Shown in pieces: positions 29,593-39,679 of a DNA stretch of 64,000 nucleotides; position 1 is the stretch's first letter; each line of letters begins with the position of its first letter. The notes under the pieces are model-generated. The model worked only from the letters and a program-made list of their open reading frames with translations. It searched no databases and was not told the origin of the DNA. A program made the position numbers and the translations under genes. Source of the DNA: Hortaea werneckii (taxonomy: Eukaryota; Ascomycota; Dothideomycetes; Mycosphaerellales; Teratosphaeriaceae); the NCBI GenBank assembly GCA_037044905.1, contig JBAOKB010000097.1, positions 1-64,000 on the forward strand, in the 5' to 3' direction.

Positions 29593-30483
29593 ATGGAACC
29601 ACTCAGCCGGACAGCCTCCGTCCCCATCATGGAAAACGCCTCGGAAGCCCACGTCGAGATCGAAGGCGTAAACTACTACACCCTGCTCGAGCGACCCAAC
29701 ACGGGAAGCGCGGGCGAAGACGCCCCCTGCATACTCCTAGTCCACGCCCTAATGTCCAACCTGCACATGTGGGACGCGACCGTGAAAACGCTCACCGCAG
29801 CAGGCTACCGCACCCTCCGCTACGACCACGTAGGCCACCACAACACCCCACCCGCGCACGATGCGCGCAGGACATACCACCTGGACGACCTTACCCGCCA
29901 CGCGCACCAGCTCGCCAAAGCCCGACTCGGGACGCCGGCGCACCTGCACGCGCTGATCGGATGCAGCATCGGCGGCGTCATCGCGCTACGATATGGGATG
30001 ATGTTTCCCGAAGACGTAGAGCGCGTGATTTCCATCGCGGCGCCGGGACTCACGGCGCCGGAGGAGACGAAGGCGCTGTGGACGCAGCGGATCGCGCAGT
30101 TCGAAACGGACCTGGAACGTGGCGAGGAAAGTCTCTGTCATGCGACTGTGAATCGCTGGTTTCCTGGCTTGAGTCCCGCGGATGCGAGTACGCGCGCCGA
30201 AGCCCTGCATCATGTCAAGACGTGCTCGGTGGCGGGGTATAGGTTGTTGGCTGATGCGATTAGGAGCTACGATTACGCGGACGAAGTCGCGAGTCAGCAG
30301 CAGGTGAAGTGTTTGATCGTTGCGGGTAGCGACGATGCAGCTGCTCGGCCGGAGATGCTGAGGGAGGTGGCGGGGAGGGTGAAAGGGGCGGACTTTGTGG
30401 TGATGAAGGGGGCGGGCCATTTGCCGCCGATGCATCAGCCGGAGGAGTTTGGGGATTTGGCGGTGAGGTTTTTGAGGGCGTGA
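29593..30483 (+). CDS. Alpha/beta hydrolase, enol-lactonase-like
   Basis: One frame of 296 residues, no introns. The canonical alpha/beta-hydrolase core is visible: strand plus oxyanion turn ILLVHALMSNLHMW (HA in place of the usual HG), RTLRYDHVGHHNT, nucleophile elbow GCSIGG with Ser125, VISIAAPGLT, the acid strand CLIVAGSDDAAARPE and the catalytic histidine in KGAGHLPPMHQPEEF. The lid lies between about 150 and 220. Layout and length resemble 3-oxoadipate enol-lactonases (PcaD-like) and related C-C or lactone hydrolases, but the family is broad and no neighbouring aromatic-degradation gene supports that substrate. Probably cytosolic: there is no signal peptide. High GC at third positions in the first half. 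Confidence 0.85.
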   Translation: MEPLSRTASVPIMENASEAHVEIEGVNYYTLLERPNTGSAGEDAPCILLVHALMSNLHMWDATVKTLTAAGYRTLRYDHVGHHNTPPAHDARRTYHLDDLTRHAHQLAKARLGTPAHLHALIGCSIGGVIALRYGMMFPEDVERVISIAAPGLTAPEETKALWTQRIAQFETDLERGEESLCHATVNRWFPGLSPADASTRAEALHHVKTCSVAGYRLLADAIRSYDYADEVASQQQVKCLIVAGSDDAAARPEMLREVAGRVKGADFVVMKGAGHLPPMHQPEEFGDLAVRFLRA

Positions 30484-31698
30484 TTGGGAATGGATGTGGA
30501 GGGTGGCAAGGGTTAGATGTTGATGAAGGGCGTGTGATGGGGTGGTTGATATGGGATAAGGTATTCGTTGGAAGCTGGACGGGTATCCGTTGCTCCCTGT
30601 TGAGTTGGACTATTTATCGTCTTCTTGAAGTATTAGCATTAGAAAGAATGTTTTGTCGTGTTCTGTGCAAATGCGTGGGAAGGCGTGTGAGTGGTTGGAA
30701 GTACTCTTTCATGCCAACCTCGAGCTGTGATCTTTTCTACGTCGAATCATTTCGGCGTGGATGGCACACAGTGCTTACGCCTAATCCGAGAATGTGCGAA
30801 TGAGATGGTAGATCTTTGTCTCACAATTATATCCGCCAGGTAGCTCGAGCCCACCTTTCAAGAAGGCCATCCATGATTTGAGACGTGAAGTCAGTCCCTC
30901 AGCATTGCCGAAGCATTCACAATGCTGCCTTTTTCTAAGGCTAGTTGCGCTGGTCGTGGTTCCCTTTCGCCTGTGATCCGACCACGAGTGACCACCTTCG
31001 CCATCGCGATGTCAGTCTGCAGACCTTCACCCAACTTGTCTGCATAAGCGGTGGAGTCCAAGTGTAGAACCAAATCGGAAAACCCTCATCCATTCTCCTC
31101 CTCGGCTTTCCGAATTCAATCAATATCCATCTTCACCAATTTAACCGCGAAATGCGGACGATCGCAATCTGCCGCATGTACAAAGATTACCAGACTAGGT
31201 GTCTTACACTGTGGCTGTCGATGATGGCGAGTCCAGGACCACCACACATGAACGAAAGGTCGGAGGAAGAACCGTGCAGGAACAGCCGAAAGTGGGAGAC
31301 TTTCCCTGCGGGGAGAAAAGCGACGACCTAGACGCGCCAAAGAAGCCGGCGGGAGGTAGCGTCCGTGGGGCCAACTTTCTCATCTCTGCTCCACGCGAGA
31401 TCGGGCGAACGAATGACAATAATGGCTCCCTTTGGGGAGGGCAGCCCTAGATCCGCCAAGGCTATGCAAGTAGATTGCCCTTGCATATACTCCAAAGCGG
31501 CACAGTCTGCCAGCGACGAGGCGATGGCGGGAAAGTCTGCTTCCCACCACCACAACCCGTGCTGGTTGTCGGCTTGGTCGACCTCCACCATTAGCCGGGA
31601 GTGTACCATCCCGGCTCGAACTTAAAAGCAGCCATGGACGACCACTACAGGTCCTCGTGGGTACGCTTCTGCTATTATTCGGTCCCTACATCTTTAAT
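30484..31698. other. Intergenic, promoter side of the GMC oxidoreductase gene
   Basis: No gene is supported over 1.2 kb; frames of up to 93 codons on both strands around 31200-31620 have no recognisable content. A TTAAAAG (TATA-like) lies about 80 bases before the GMC start. A GTG-initiated in-frame extension begins at 31657 but the first usable ATG is at 31699. Confidence 0.5.
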
Positions 31699-33825
31699 AT
31701 GCAGCTCATATCTGGATTGCTGGGGCTGCTTGCAGCGAGTAAGGTGGCCAATGCCTTCCAGCTCTGGCCGAGTGCATTTGGAATCCCTGGTGTCAATGCT
31801 ACGTACGACTATGTAGTGGTTGGGGGTGGAACGGCAGGGAATACGATTGCAGCTCGGTTGGCCGAGGCCGGATGGAGCGTTGCTGTGATTGAAGCTGGCG
31901 ACTTCTACCAGACAGACAATGGCAACAACAGGTAGGGCCGCCGAGGTGCTCCAGTGCTCTATATCAGCATCACTTGCTAAGTCCTCTCGCCAATAGCGTG
32001 ATTCCAGGTGTTGCTACCACGCAGTATACTGGAGCCGACCCTCAGGACGTTCAGCCTTTGATCGACTGGGGTTATGTGACTACGCCTCAGGCGGGCGCAG
32101 GTGGCCGCAGATTGCATTATGCCTCCGGCAAGACATTGGGTGGAGGCTCTGCTCGGAACTATTTTGTACGCTGGCCTTGAAAACCCACTCAACTCTTTCA
32201 CTCGCTCATATCATATCTAGGTCTACCACCGTGGTACCATAGGATCCTACCAGAAATGGGCGGACGAAGTTGGCGACCAGAGTTACACTTTCGCCAACCT
32301 GCTGAAGTTCTTCAAACGTAGCGTCAACCTGACTCCGCCGAACGAGGAGAAGCGTTTTGACAATGCCACGGTCCGTTACAACCCAGCTGCGTTCGCGAGC
32401 TCAAACGACTCCAGCTATCACCGTCCGCTCTCGGTCACATGGGGCAACTGGGCTTCACCAATTGCCACATGGGCGAGGCTTGGAATGGAAGCTATTGGAA
32501 TCCCTCCAGCCGACGATACCAACAGCGGAGAACTGCACGGCTCGAGTTGGACCCCTTCGACGGTAGACGTGGAGATGCACCGCGAATCCTCTCAGACCAG
32601 CTTCCTGGACTACGCCATTCAGTCCACGACCGGGCTTCAAGTTTACACCAAAGCGCTTGCCCGGAAGATCCTCTTCGATGGCAACGCCACCGCTATCGGC
32701 GTTGTGGTGACCACGGCAGGGTACAACTTCACCCTCTCCGCCACACGCGAGGTCATCCTCTCGGCTGGGGCTTTCCGCTCGCCGCAAATGCTCATGGTCT
32801 CAGGAGTCGGCCCAGCAAAAACACTCCAGAACTTTGACATCCCCGTCATCTCGGACCTCGCAGGCGTTGGACAGAACCTCTGGGACCAGCCATTCGGATT
32901 CGGCATTTCATACCGCGTGAATGTCCTGACGGGCTCGAATTTTGCGCTCGATCCGGTCTTCGCGGCGAATGCAGTGGCGTCGTATCTTGCGAACGCAACG
33001 GGGCCTCTTGCCGCTCCGGCTTCGTTCCTCGCATACGAACGGATCTCGGACGCTGCGCCTGAGCTTCTCTCCGACTCAACTATCGAGGCGATCCGGGACT
33101 GTTTCCCTGCCGACTGGCCGGAAGTCGAGTAAGCCCAGCGCCGCATATGCACAATCAGCCAAATATAATGCTAACCACACCTTTTCACGAGTAGGTACCT
33201 CGCAGCGGACGGCTACTTCGGATACAATCGCAACTACAGGACGGGCAGTGTCGTGGACGGATACAACTACGCCACCATCTCCCCCGTCTTAATCACGCCC
33301 TTCTCCCGTGGTAACGTCACGATTAGCTCGGCCGATATGTCGGACTACCCTGTCATCAACCCCAACTGGTTGACCACGCCAGAGGACAAGGATATCGCTA
33401 TTGCCGGCTTCAAGCGCGCGAGACAGGTGTGGGAGAATATGGGTAACGTCACTATTGGGGAGGAATACTTCCCGGGTCCAAATGTAAGTCTCACCTTTCT
33501 CTACTCCGTCAAAACCCAATGTACAACCGAAGGCGTGTTTTGCTGACGAAAAGGTTTCTTTGCTCAGGTCACCACGGACGCCGAGATCCTCGAGTTCATC
33601 CAAAAGTCCGTGATCGAGATCTACCACGCTTCGGCGACGTGCAAGATGGGCCGCGCCAACGACTCGATGGCTGTCGTCGATCCGCGCGCGAGGGTCTACG
33701 GCGTGAATAGCCTGCGAGTGGTGGATGCTTCGGCCTTCCCGTTCCTGACGCCCGGACATCCTCAGTCGGGCATTTACATGCTTGCGGAGAAGATCGCAGA
33801 TGATATCTTGACTGGTGGGTCCTAG
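31699..33825 (+). CDS. Secreted GMC oxidoreductase
   Basis: Five exons (31699-31931, 31997-32165, 32221-33128, 33195-33483, 33568-33825) with introns of 65, 55, 66 and 84 nt encode 618 residues. A signal peptide (MQLISGLLGLLAASKVANAF) precedes the FAD-binding start YDYVVVGGGTAGNTIAARLAEAG with the dinucleotide motif and the ribose-binding acid in VIEAGD. GMC signature 1 is YASGKTLGGGSARNYF followed by VYHRGT, signature 2 is SAGAFRSPQMLMVSGVGP. The active-site histidines are in the C-terminal exon: YHASATCKMG and GHPQSGIYMLAEKIADDI. Glucose-methanol-choline flavoproteins include aryl-alcohol, glucose and choline oxidases/dehydrogenases; the closest type here looks like the aryl-alcohol/choline-dehydrogenase-like group, substrate unknown. 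Its stop lies 113 bases from the stop of a convergent MFS sugar transporter. Confidence 0.92.
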
Positions 33826-33938
33826 GTCTAGTAATCGCGGAGAGCGGTCGTGGATAGAAGCGTCTCATAGACTGCATCATTCATAGATCAGGTATAGCCC
33901 GGTCCAACTTCTCACACGAGTAAAAGTCGAAAACAAAA

Positions 33939-36600
33939 TCACAAATCCTTCGCCTCCGCAACAGCAGCCAAAGAAACCCTCCTCGCCCCCTCCTTCTCAT
34001 TCTCCTCCACACTCAACCTCCTCACCGTCCCCAACTGTGCCTCCCCTACACTACTCCCTCTCCTAGCCGCCCGCACCAGCTCAGGATTCTGCTCCTTCAG
34101 CTTCGCGAAATGCTTCTCTGCGTCCCAGGTCCAGACGCTGTCGGCAGCGAAGACGAGATTCATCTCTTCCAGCGTGCGCTGGTTGGATTCCGGGTAGAAG
34201 GCCCAGACGACGACGATGGCGAAGATGTTCACCGCGCCGAAGACGTAGAGGGTTTTTTCGTTGAGGCGCTCGAAGATTGTCGGGAGGAGGAGGACCTGGT
34301 TTCTTCATTAGTGTTCTGGTGATTTGTGAGATGGTGGGGGCGGGCTTCGGTGTGGAAAGAAGGAGGGAGAGGAAAGAGCTTACCGTCCACCCATTACCGA
34401 TCGACCATCCGATAACACCCCACGCATTCCCCTTCGCACGAATCTGGAGAGGGAAGATTTCGGCCTTAAGGAAATCAAGAAAAATTCGTCAGTCATTTCA
34501 CATCCCCCTCAGAAAGACTAAAAACAGGGACAACTCGCAAATAAGGGGAATCCATACCGGATAAAGCCACGGCACCGTCAACCACGTCGCGCCGAAGATG
34601 GCGGTATACAGGAAAACGAAGAAGACGGCAGCTCCGCCAACATGCTCTTTATGACTACCGGTGGAATGCTGCGTTGCATACGCAAGCCCACCGGCGCAGA
34701 ATAATGTGATGGCTTGGCCGGCGGCGCCCCACCAGAGGGTCCAGCGACGGCCGATGCGGTCTAAGGTGAAGACGCAGATGAGAGTTGCGAACTAGAGAAG
34801 TAGTCAGCTGGCAAATTTCTCTGGGGATAGGAGGCGAAGAGGAGGAAGCATTGCTTTTTGAGACGGACCATGTAAGTGATATTATTCAGCCCACTAACCC
34901 ATTGACGATCTGCAGGGGCAATACCGGCGATGGTGAAGATGGTGGGGCCGTAGATGGTGATACCTGCATTGACACCATATCAGCAAAAAACGACAAGCCC
35001 CTCTCTCCCTCAACACCAACCCCATCATGAAAAAAAGGAAAAAAAAGAAAAAAAGAAAAAAAAAGGGAACGAACCAGCAATCCCAATCCACTCCTGCAAA
35101 ATCTGCAACCAAACCACCAACTGCACCCGACGAGCCGTATGCAGCTTCCCCTGCTTCAGCCCTAACAACATACTCACATACGACGACTGCTGGCTATTCT
35201 CCTGCTCCAGCCGGCAGATATTCTTGATATCCTGGAACTCGGCCTCGGCGAGACCTTCGTCGTCGCCGGCTTCGCCGCGCAGACGGCCGAGGATGAAACG
35301 GGCTTCGGCGTCGCGGCCGACTTTGACGAGCCAGCGGGGGGATTCGGGCATCCACCAGACGATGGCGAGGAGGGCTGGAAATGGGGGGGAAAGGGTGTGC
35401 GGGTTAGTGGGATTCCGGATCGATAGCCTTCTCTTGTGGGGCAGGGTAGGTGACTTACCGAGGAGCGGGACGATTTGGAAGGCGATCGGGAAGCGCCAGA
35501 TGAAGCCTGAGGTGCCGTCGCCATAGAAGGAGGTTCCGCTGTACGACAGGAAAAAGCCCTGGTTAGCGCCAAAGATCTGCCTGCGTTTCTGTCCTCTGAC
35601 ATTGAGAGCGCGGAAAGAGAGGGAGCATGAATCTTCTTCTTCTTTGTCCTCCTCCTCCTCCTTTTCTACCGTTAACTCTCCTTTCTTTTCCGTTCCCTTC
35701 CTTCGGTGTCTCCCCCCCCCCTCCACCTTTCTCATAATCTGTCTTTTCTTTCCATTCTCCAAAAGCCGGGGTAGAAAAAGAAAAAGAAAACCCCGAAAAA
35801 GAATTAAAAGGGAAGGAGGAAAAAAAAAACTCACTACTCCAACCAATAAGCCACCACCACCCCAAAAATATTCAACGTAAACTCCAACGCCACGAACGCC
35901 CCACGACTCGTATGACTCGCCGTCTCCGTGGCCCAGACGGGGGTAATCGCATTCAAAATCCCCGTGCCCACCCCATTAAACACCCGCGCGCAGAACATCC
36001 AGTCGGCATTCATGGCGGAGCACTGGAGAGCGGCGCCGACGATGGCCCAGAGGGTTGCGAAAGCGATGGTGAAGATCCGGCCGTATCGGTCGCCGAGCCA
36101 GCCGCCCCAGAGCGCGCCGATCAGGGTGCCGGGGAGGTAGTAGACGGCGACTATGCCGCCTTGGAGCAGGGGTTTGTCGACGTGCACGATGGAGCCGGTC
36201 CAGTGGCCGAAGGTCATGAGTTCGGCGTAGTCGCGGGTGGTGTTTACGCCGCCCTGGATTGGGGAGGGGGGAGTTAGTAATGAGACGGAGGAGGGTGGGT
36301 AGGGGGGAAGGGAGGAAGGGAGGGATTGTGGATGAGAGGATGGGGGATTTACCATGACGCCTGAAGGATTGGGAGAGATAGGATTAGCATCCTCTCCTTC
36401 ATATACCACGAGTTGAACTCAATGCCTCTTCCCGAAAGAAGGTCCGAATCGATTAGCGGCGTACCTTGATCATAGCCAAAGAAGAAAATCGACAGGCCCG
36501 CGACAAGATTTACAGCCAGAAGCAGCCTGCCTTTCTCCAACCGATTCGCAACGCCATGTCTGCTGAAGTACTCGGGGACGATATGCGTATTTTCTAGCAT
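33939..36600 (-). CDS. MFS sugar transporter with eight introns and an 8-nt micro-exon
   Basis: Nine exons give 569 residues: 36600-36465, 36360-36353, 36253-35835, 35538-35459, 35374-35075, 34963-34869, 34791-34558, 34464-34384, 34295-33939. All introns are GT-AG. The second exon is only 8 nt; it supplies the G-V-M of the conserved FGYDQGVMGGVN at the end of the first membrane helix. Sugar-porter signatures: GGWLGDRYGRIF, PESPRWLVKVGRDAEA, LQILQEWIGIAGITIYGPTIF, LDRIGRRWTLWW, WLTVPWLYPAEIFPLQIRAKGNAWG and FYPESNQRTLEEMN. The third intron is 296 nt and pyrimidine/purine-biased. The C-terminal 70 residues are cytosolic and charged. Likely a plasma-membrane hexose or related sugar carrier. It converges on a secreted GMC oxidoreductase, which could oxidise a sugar or alcohol outside the cell, but co-function is only suggested. 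Confidence 0.9.
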
Positions 36601-38227
36601 CCTTGCTTTCTTCGCCACCGGGAAGCAAGTAGGGCAAAGAAAAGAAGAGCAGCTCAGTGCCTGTGTCTGACTTCCCAGAACGGACCGGGAGATATATATC
36701 AGACAGGAGTGAGAGGAAGCAGTAAGGAATCTATATGCCCGCGAGCACGAAGAGAAATCGAGCGAGCAGCGGGCGGTGCAGACTGCACCAAAGGTCCCGC
36801 ATATGTGTACTTGTTTTTCCAACCTTGTTTGTAATGCGCCCTATCCCACATTAGGGAAAAACCGATGGGAGAGTATTCAACCAGTTGCAACCATCATGTT
36901 CCTCTCCCACAGCCGGTCAACCTCCCCACTCCAGACAATAACTCCGGAGAATCCCCATGTGGGACGACGATGGGGACAGCGGGGGGCAGAATTGCGGATG
37001 TAATGCATTCAAAGCGTTGGATTGGGCTTCAGGTAGGTAGTGGAGAGCGAGCGGAGGGTGGAGGGGGGAGATCAAGTGGAGAATTAGCCGACCAAGCTTT
37101 GATAGGATATGGCAAGCCTAGCGAACAAGACTCGACAAGGCGGATTCGGGAAAGGGAAGGATGAAGCCTGGTGGACAGCCGGGACGCGGGCGGCGCAACT
37201 CGGCTTAGTTTTCTCAAACGCCGACGATACCACATCGGTTCCCACCCCACCCCCACCGGAAGAAGAGTGTGATGAAGACCGATCAAGGAAGGTTAGACGC
37301 TCGGCTAAGATGCTTAAACCTCTGAGGCTGGATATAATAGCGCCGGGAGGGCAATCGTGGTCGCTAATAGTAGACCACTAGGTAATAGCTAGAGAGTGAC
37401 ATGTTGGAAAGAAACGAATAACGATATGCCACAGGAAGTAGAAAGGTAAGCAGGGAGGTATCTCGCGAATAATGTCGAGATCCTGCCCTTCGATGACAAC
37501 CCTTTAGTTATTTCTAACGCAAGGCGGGCTTGGTTATTGTGTAAGAAAACAACATTTCCCTTTCCTCCTAGATAGACATATAGTAGACTAGCAACCCCTT
37601 TCCATCCCCAGCGTTTTCCCATTCCATCCTGCCCTTATCTCGTCAGTTCCACTCGACTATACAAAAGACAATATATTGTTGCGGGGTAAGGGATACTGCG
37701 AAGTAGTGTTTGCAAGAATCTCGCACATGCCTCACACCCCAAAATAGCCCCCGATCCCCATAGACCTATCCTAGTCTTACCCTTGCCATTTCTTCCCCCC
37801 GCGCAGACTTAGCGGGAGCAGAGCAAGTAAAGTAATACTCAAGGCACATTGACAAAGACTGCTTCGACCCTCCTAAGGCCTCGTCTCCTCAACTCCCCAA
37901 CCCCAACTTCCTCCCCGCTTCTATCGTAGTTCCCCGTTTCTTGCTTTCGGTCTTCCCATCCTCACTCTCGGTCGCGAGCAGGATCATGGCATCCTTTTCC
38001 TTTATCCAAGGGGACTCGCCCAGAACAAAGAAAGGCTGGCAAAGCAGAGAGAAAAGAGATCTAAGCAGAGTGCCCCAGTGAACTCCAGATCGTTCACTGC
38101 CTGCCTGCCTGCCTGCCTGCCAGTCAGACAACAGATCCCCTTTTTGCTGATGGCTCTTCTTCCCCCAATCCCTTCCTTCCTCCCTTCCTCCCCCTCTCCA
38201 CCCCCTACCACCACCACGAACCCCAAA
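36601..38227. other. Intergenic, promoter of the sugar transporter, simple repeats
   Basis: No gene over 1.6 kb. Short frames at 37029-37381 and 37889-38241 are low-complexity. A CTGC tetranucleotide repeat is listed separately. The sugar transporter's promoter lies at the left end; upstream in-frame codons there precede the chosen ATG. Confidence 0.55.
38097..38120. repeat. (CTGC)6 microsatellite
   Basis: Six perfect copies of CTGC lie in the 3' flank of the Rho-like GTPase gene. Such tracts vary between strains by slippage. Confidence 0.95.
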
Positions 38228-39081
38228 TCACATACCCACACACCCCCACCCCTCGGTCCGTCCGCCCTTCTCCGTCGTCGTCAACGCGGCCGTGCGAGCC
38301 AGATCCTCGACGACTTCGCGGAACAGTTCGCCGGTTAGCGCGCTGCATTCGCAGTACCGATCACAGCGCATTTCCTGGGCGAGGCGGAGGGCTTCTTGGG
38401 GGTAGGTGAAGGTGCGGGGGTGGAGAGGAACAACATCATCGCCGGAAGAGTCTTCGACAGTGGTGGTGGGGTCGTCGTTGGCGTCGTCAATGGAGGTGGT
38501 GGTGGTGGAGATGGACGTGGTGTCTAAGATGCTGCTGCCGGCGGAGGAGGTGGTGGGAAGAGGAGGGGGAGAAGGAAGTCCTGAAGGTCGCACGCTGCCC
38601 CGGTAATCTTCGCGTCCGCGAACGTCCCGCTGGAGGCCTAGGACGATGATTGGGATCTTGTCGTCCGGGTTGAAGTGGTCCTCGGCGATGCGGATCCATT
38701 TCTTTCGGAGATTCGCGAGACTGGCGGGATCGGCGATGCTGTAGCAGAGGACGATGACGGCGGGGTCCAGGAGGGTATAGTTGGTTGGACTGGCGGTGTC
38801 GGAGAATTCGAAGCGGTAAGGGCGGTTGTACATGAGGATGTCGAAGGGGAAGGGTTGGTTGAGGTCGTGGAGGGTTGGGAGTGGGGTTGGGGTGGTGGTG
38901 GGGGTGGTGTTGCCGAGGGTTAGGCGGCTGGGAGGGAGCAGGGTTAGTGAGAGGTGGAACGGGGAGGGGGGCATGGGGGAGGAGGAGGGAGGACGTACGA
39001 GAGAAAGGTGGACTTACCTACGCCTGCGTCGCCGAGGAGCAGGATAGGTACGGAGGGGACGTCGGGGGGTGGATTGGCCAT
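38228..39081 (-). CDS. Atypical Rho-like small GTPase
   Basis: Two exons (39081-38999, 38927-38228) flank a 71-nt intron (GTACGT...CCCAG), giving 260 residues. The P-loop is intact (LLLGDAGVGKSTFLSRL). Beyond it the family motifs erode: the switch-II region reads FSDTASPTN instead of DTAGQE, and the base-recognition motif reads GLQRDVR where Rho proteins have T-K-x-D. The last motif, CECSALTGE, matches the Rho-type CSAL. Between the last two motifs an insertion of about 80 residues, rich in Ser, Thr and Asp, takes the place of the short Rho insert helix. The C-terminus is CVGM, a possible prenylation box. It probably binds nucleotide with altered specificity or hydrolysis. It is divergently arranged with the PRPP synthetase gene. 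Rab or Ras membership is less likely. Confidence 0.75.
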
Positions 39082-39679
39082 GGTGACGGGAGTAATTGAT
39101 GAGGGGATTAATCAACGATTAATGGTGTTCTTCAGTATTGCCGTCTGCAACATGGTGGGCTGCAGCGACGGAGAGATATCATCCGTGAGATGCACCCTCT
39201 AGACAGACTACATGAGTTAGGATAGTGCATGCTACAGGTGAAGCTTGGAGAGACGATAAGATGTCTTATCGCTCGCTTATCTCCCCGCAGGCGAGTGGAT
39301 CGGGCCGGGGCTTTTTCGAGGAAAATGATGCAGCCTCCCCCGGCTTTCAGAGCGACTTTTGGGCTTTGGAGGTCTGAATATCACTACTATGCCCGAGACT
39401 AATCATACCTTCCTCCCCCTCCCGATTGCGATTGACCAGCCTGGCAAGCGGGGGAAGAACGACTGCTGTGGGTGAGCAAGTTGAGAAGGAGCTCCCGGTG
39501 CAACGGCAACTGCGATTGCGACTCTGTCCGAAACCGGCAAGAGCGAAAGAGAAGGGAAGCTTCAGTGATCAATCCACACGGAAGTCCCGATATCACTCAG
39601 TGAAATATAAGACAACACCCACCGAAGAGGCCAAGAGAACACGATACAGAATAGCTGGACCAATTACAATACCGCCATC
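39082..39679. promoter_or_regulatory. Divergent promoter region of the GTPase and PRPP synthetase genes
   Basis: The 598-base gap holds both promoters. CCCCT-type pentamers (stress-element-like) occur near 39411-39420; they are too short to be convincing. No frame of note. Confidence 0.4.

Noticed and set aside
21596..37000. Secondary-metabolite gene cluster in the accessory-like block
   Set aside because: There is no backbone enzyme (PKS, NRPS, terpene synthase) and no pathway regulator; the genes present are generic hydrolases, an oxidase and transporters.
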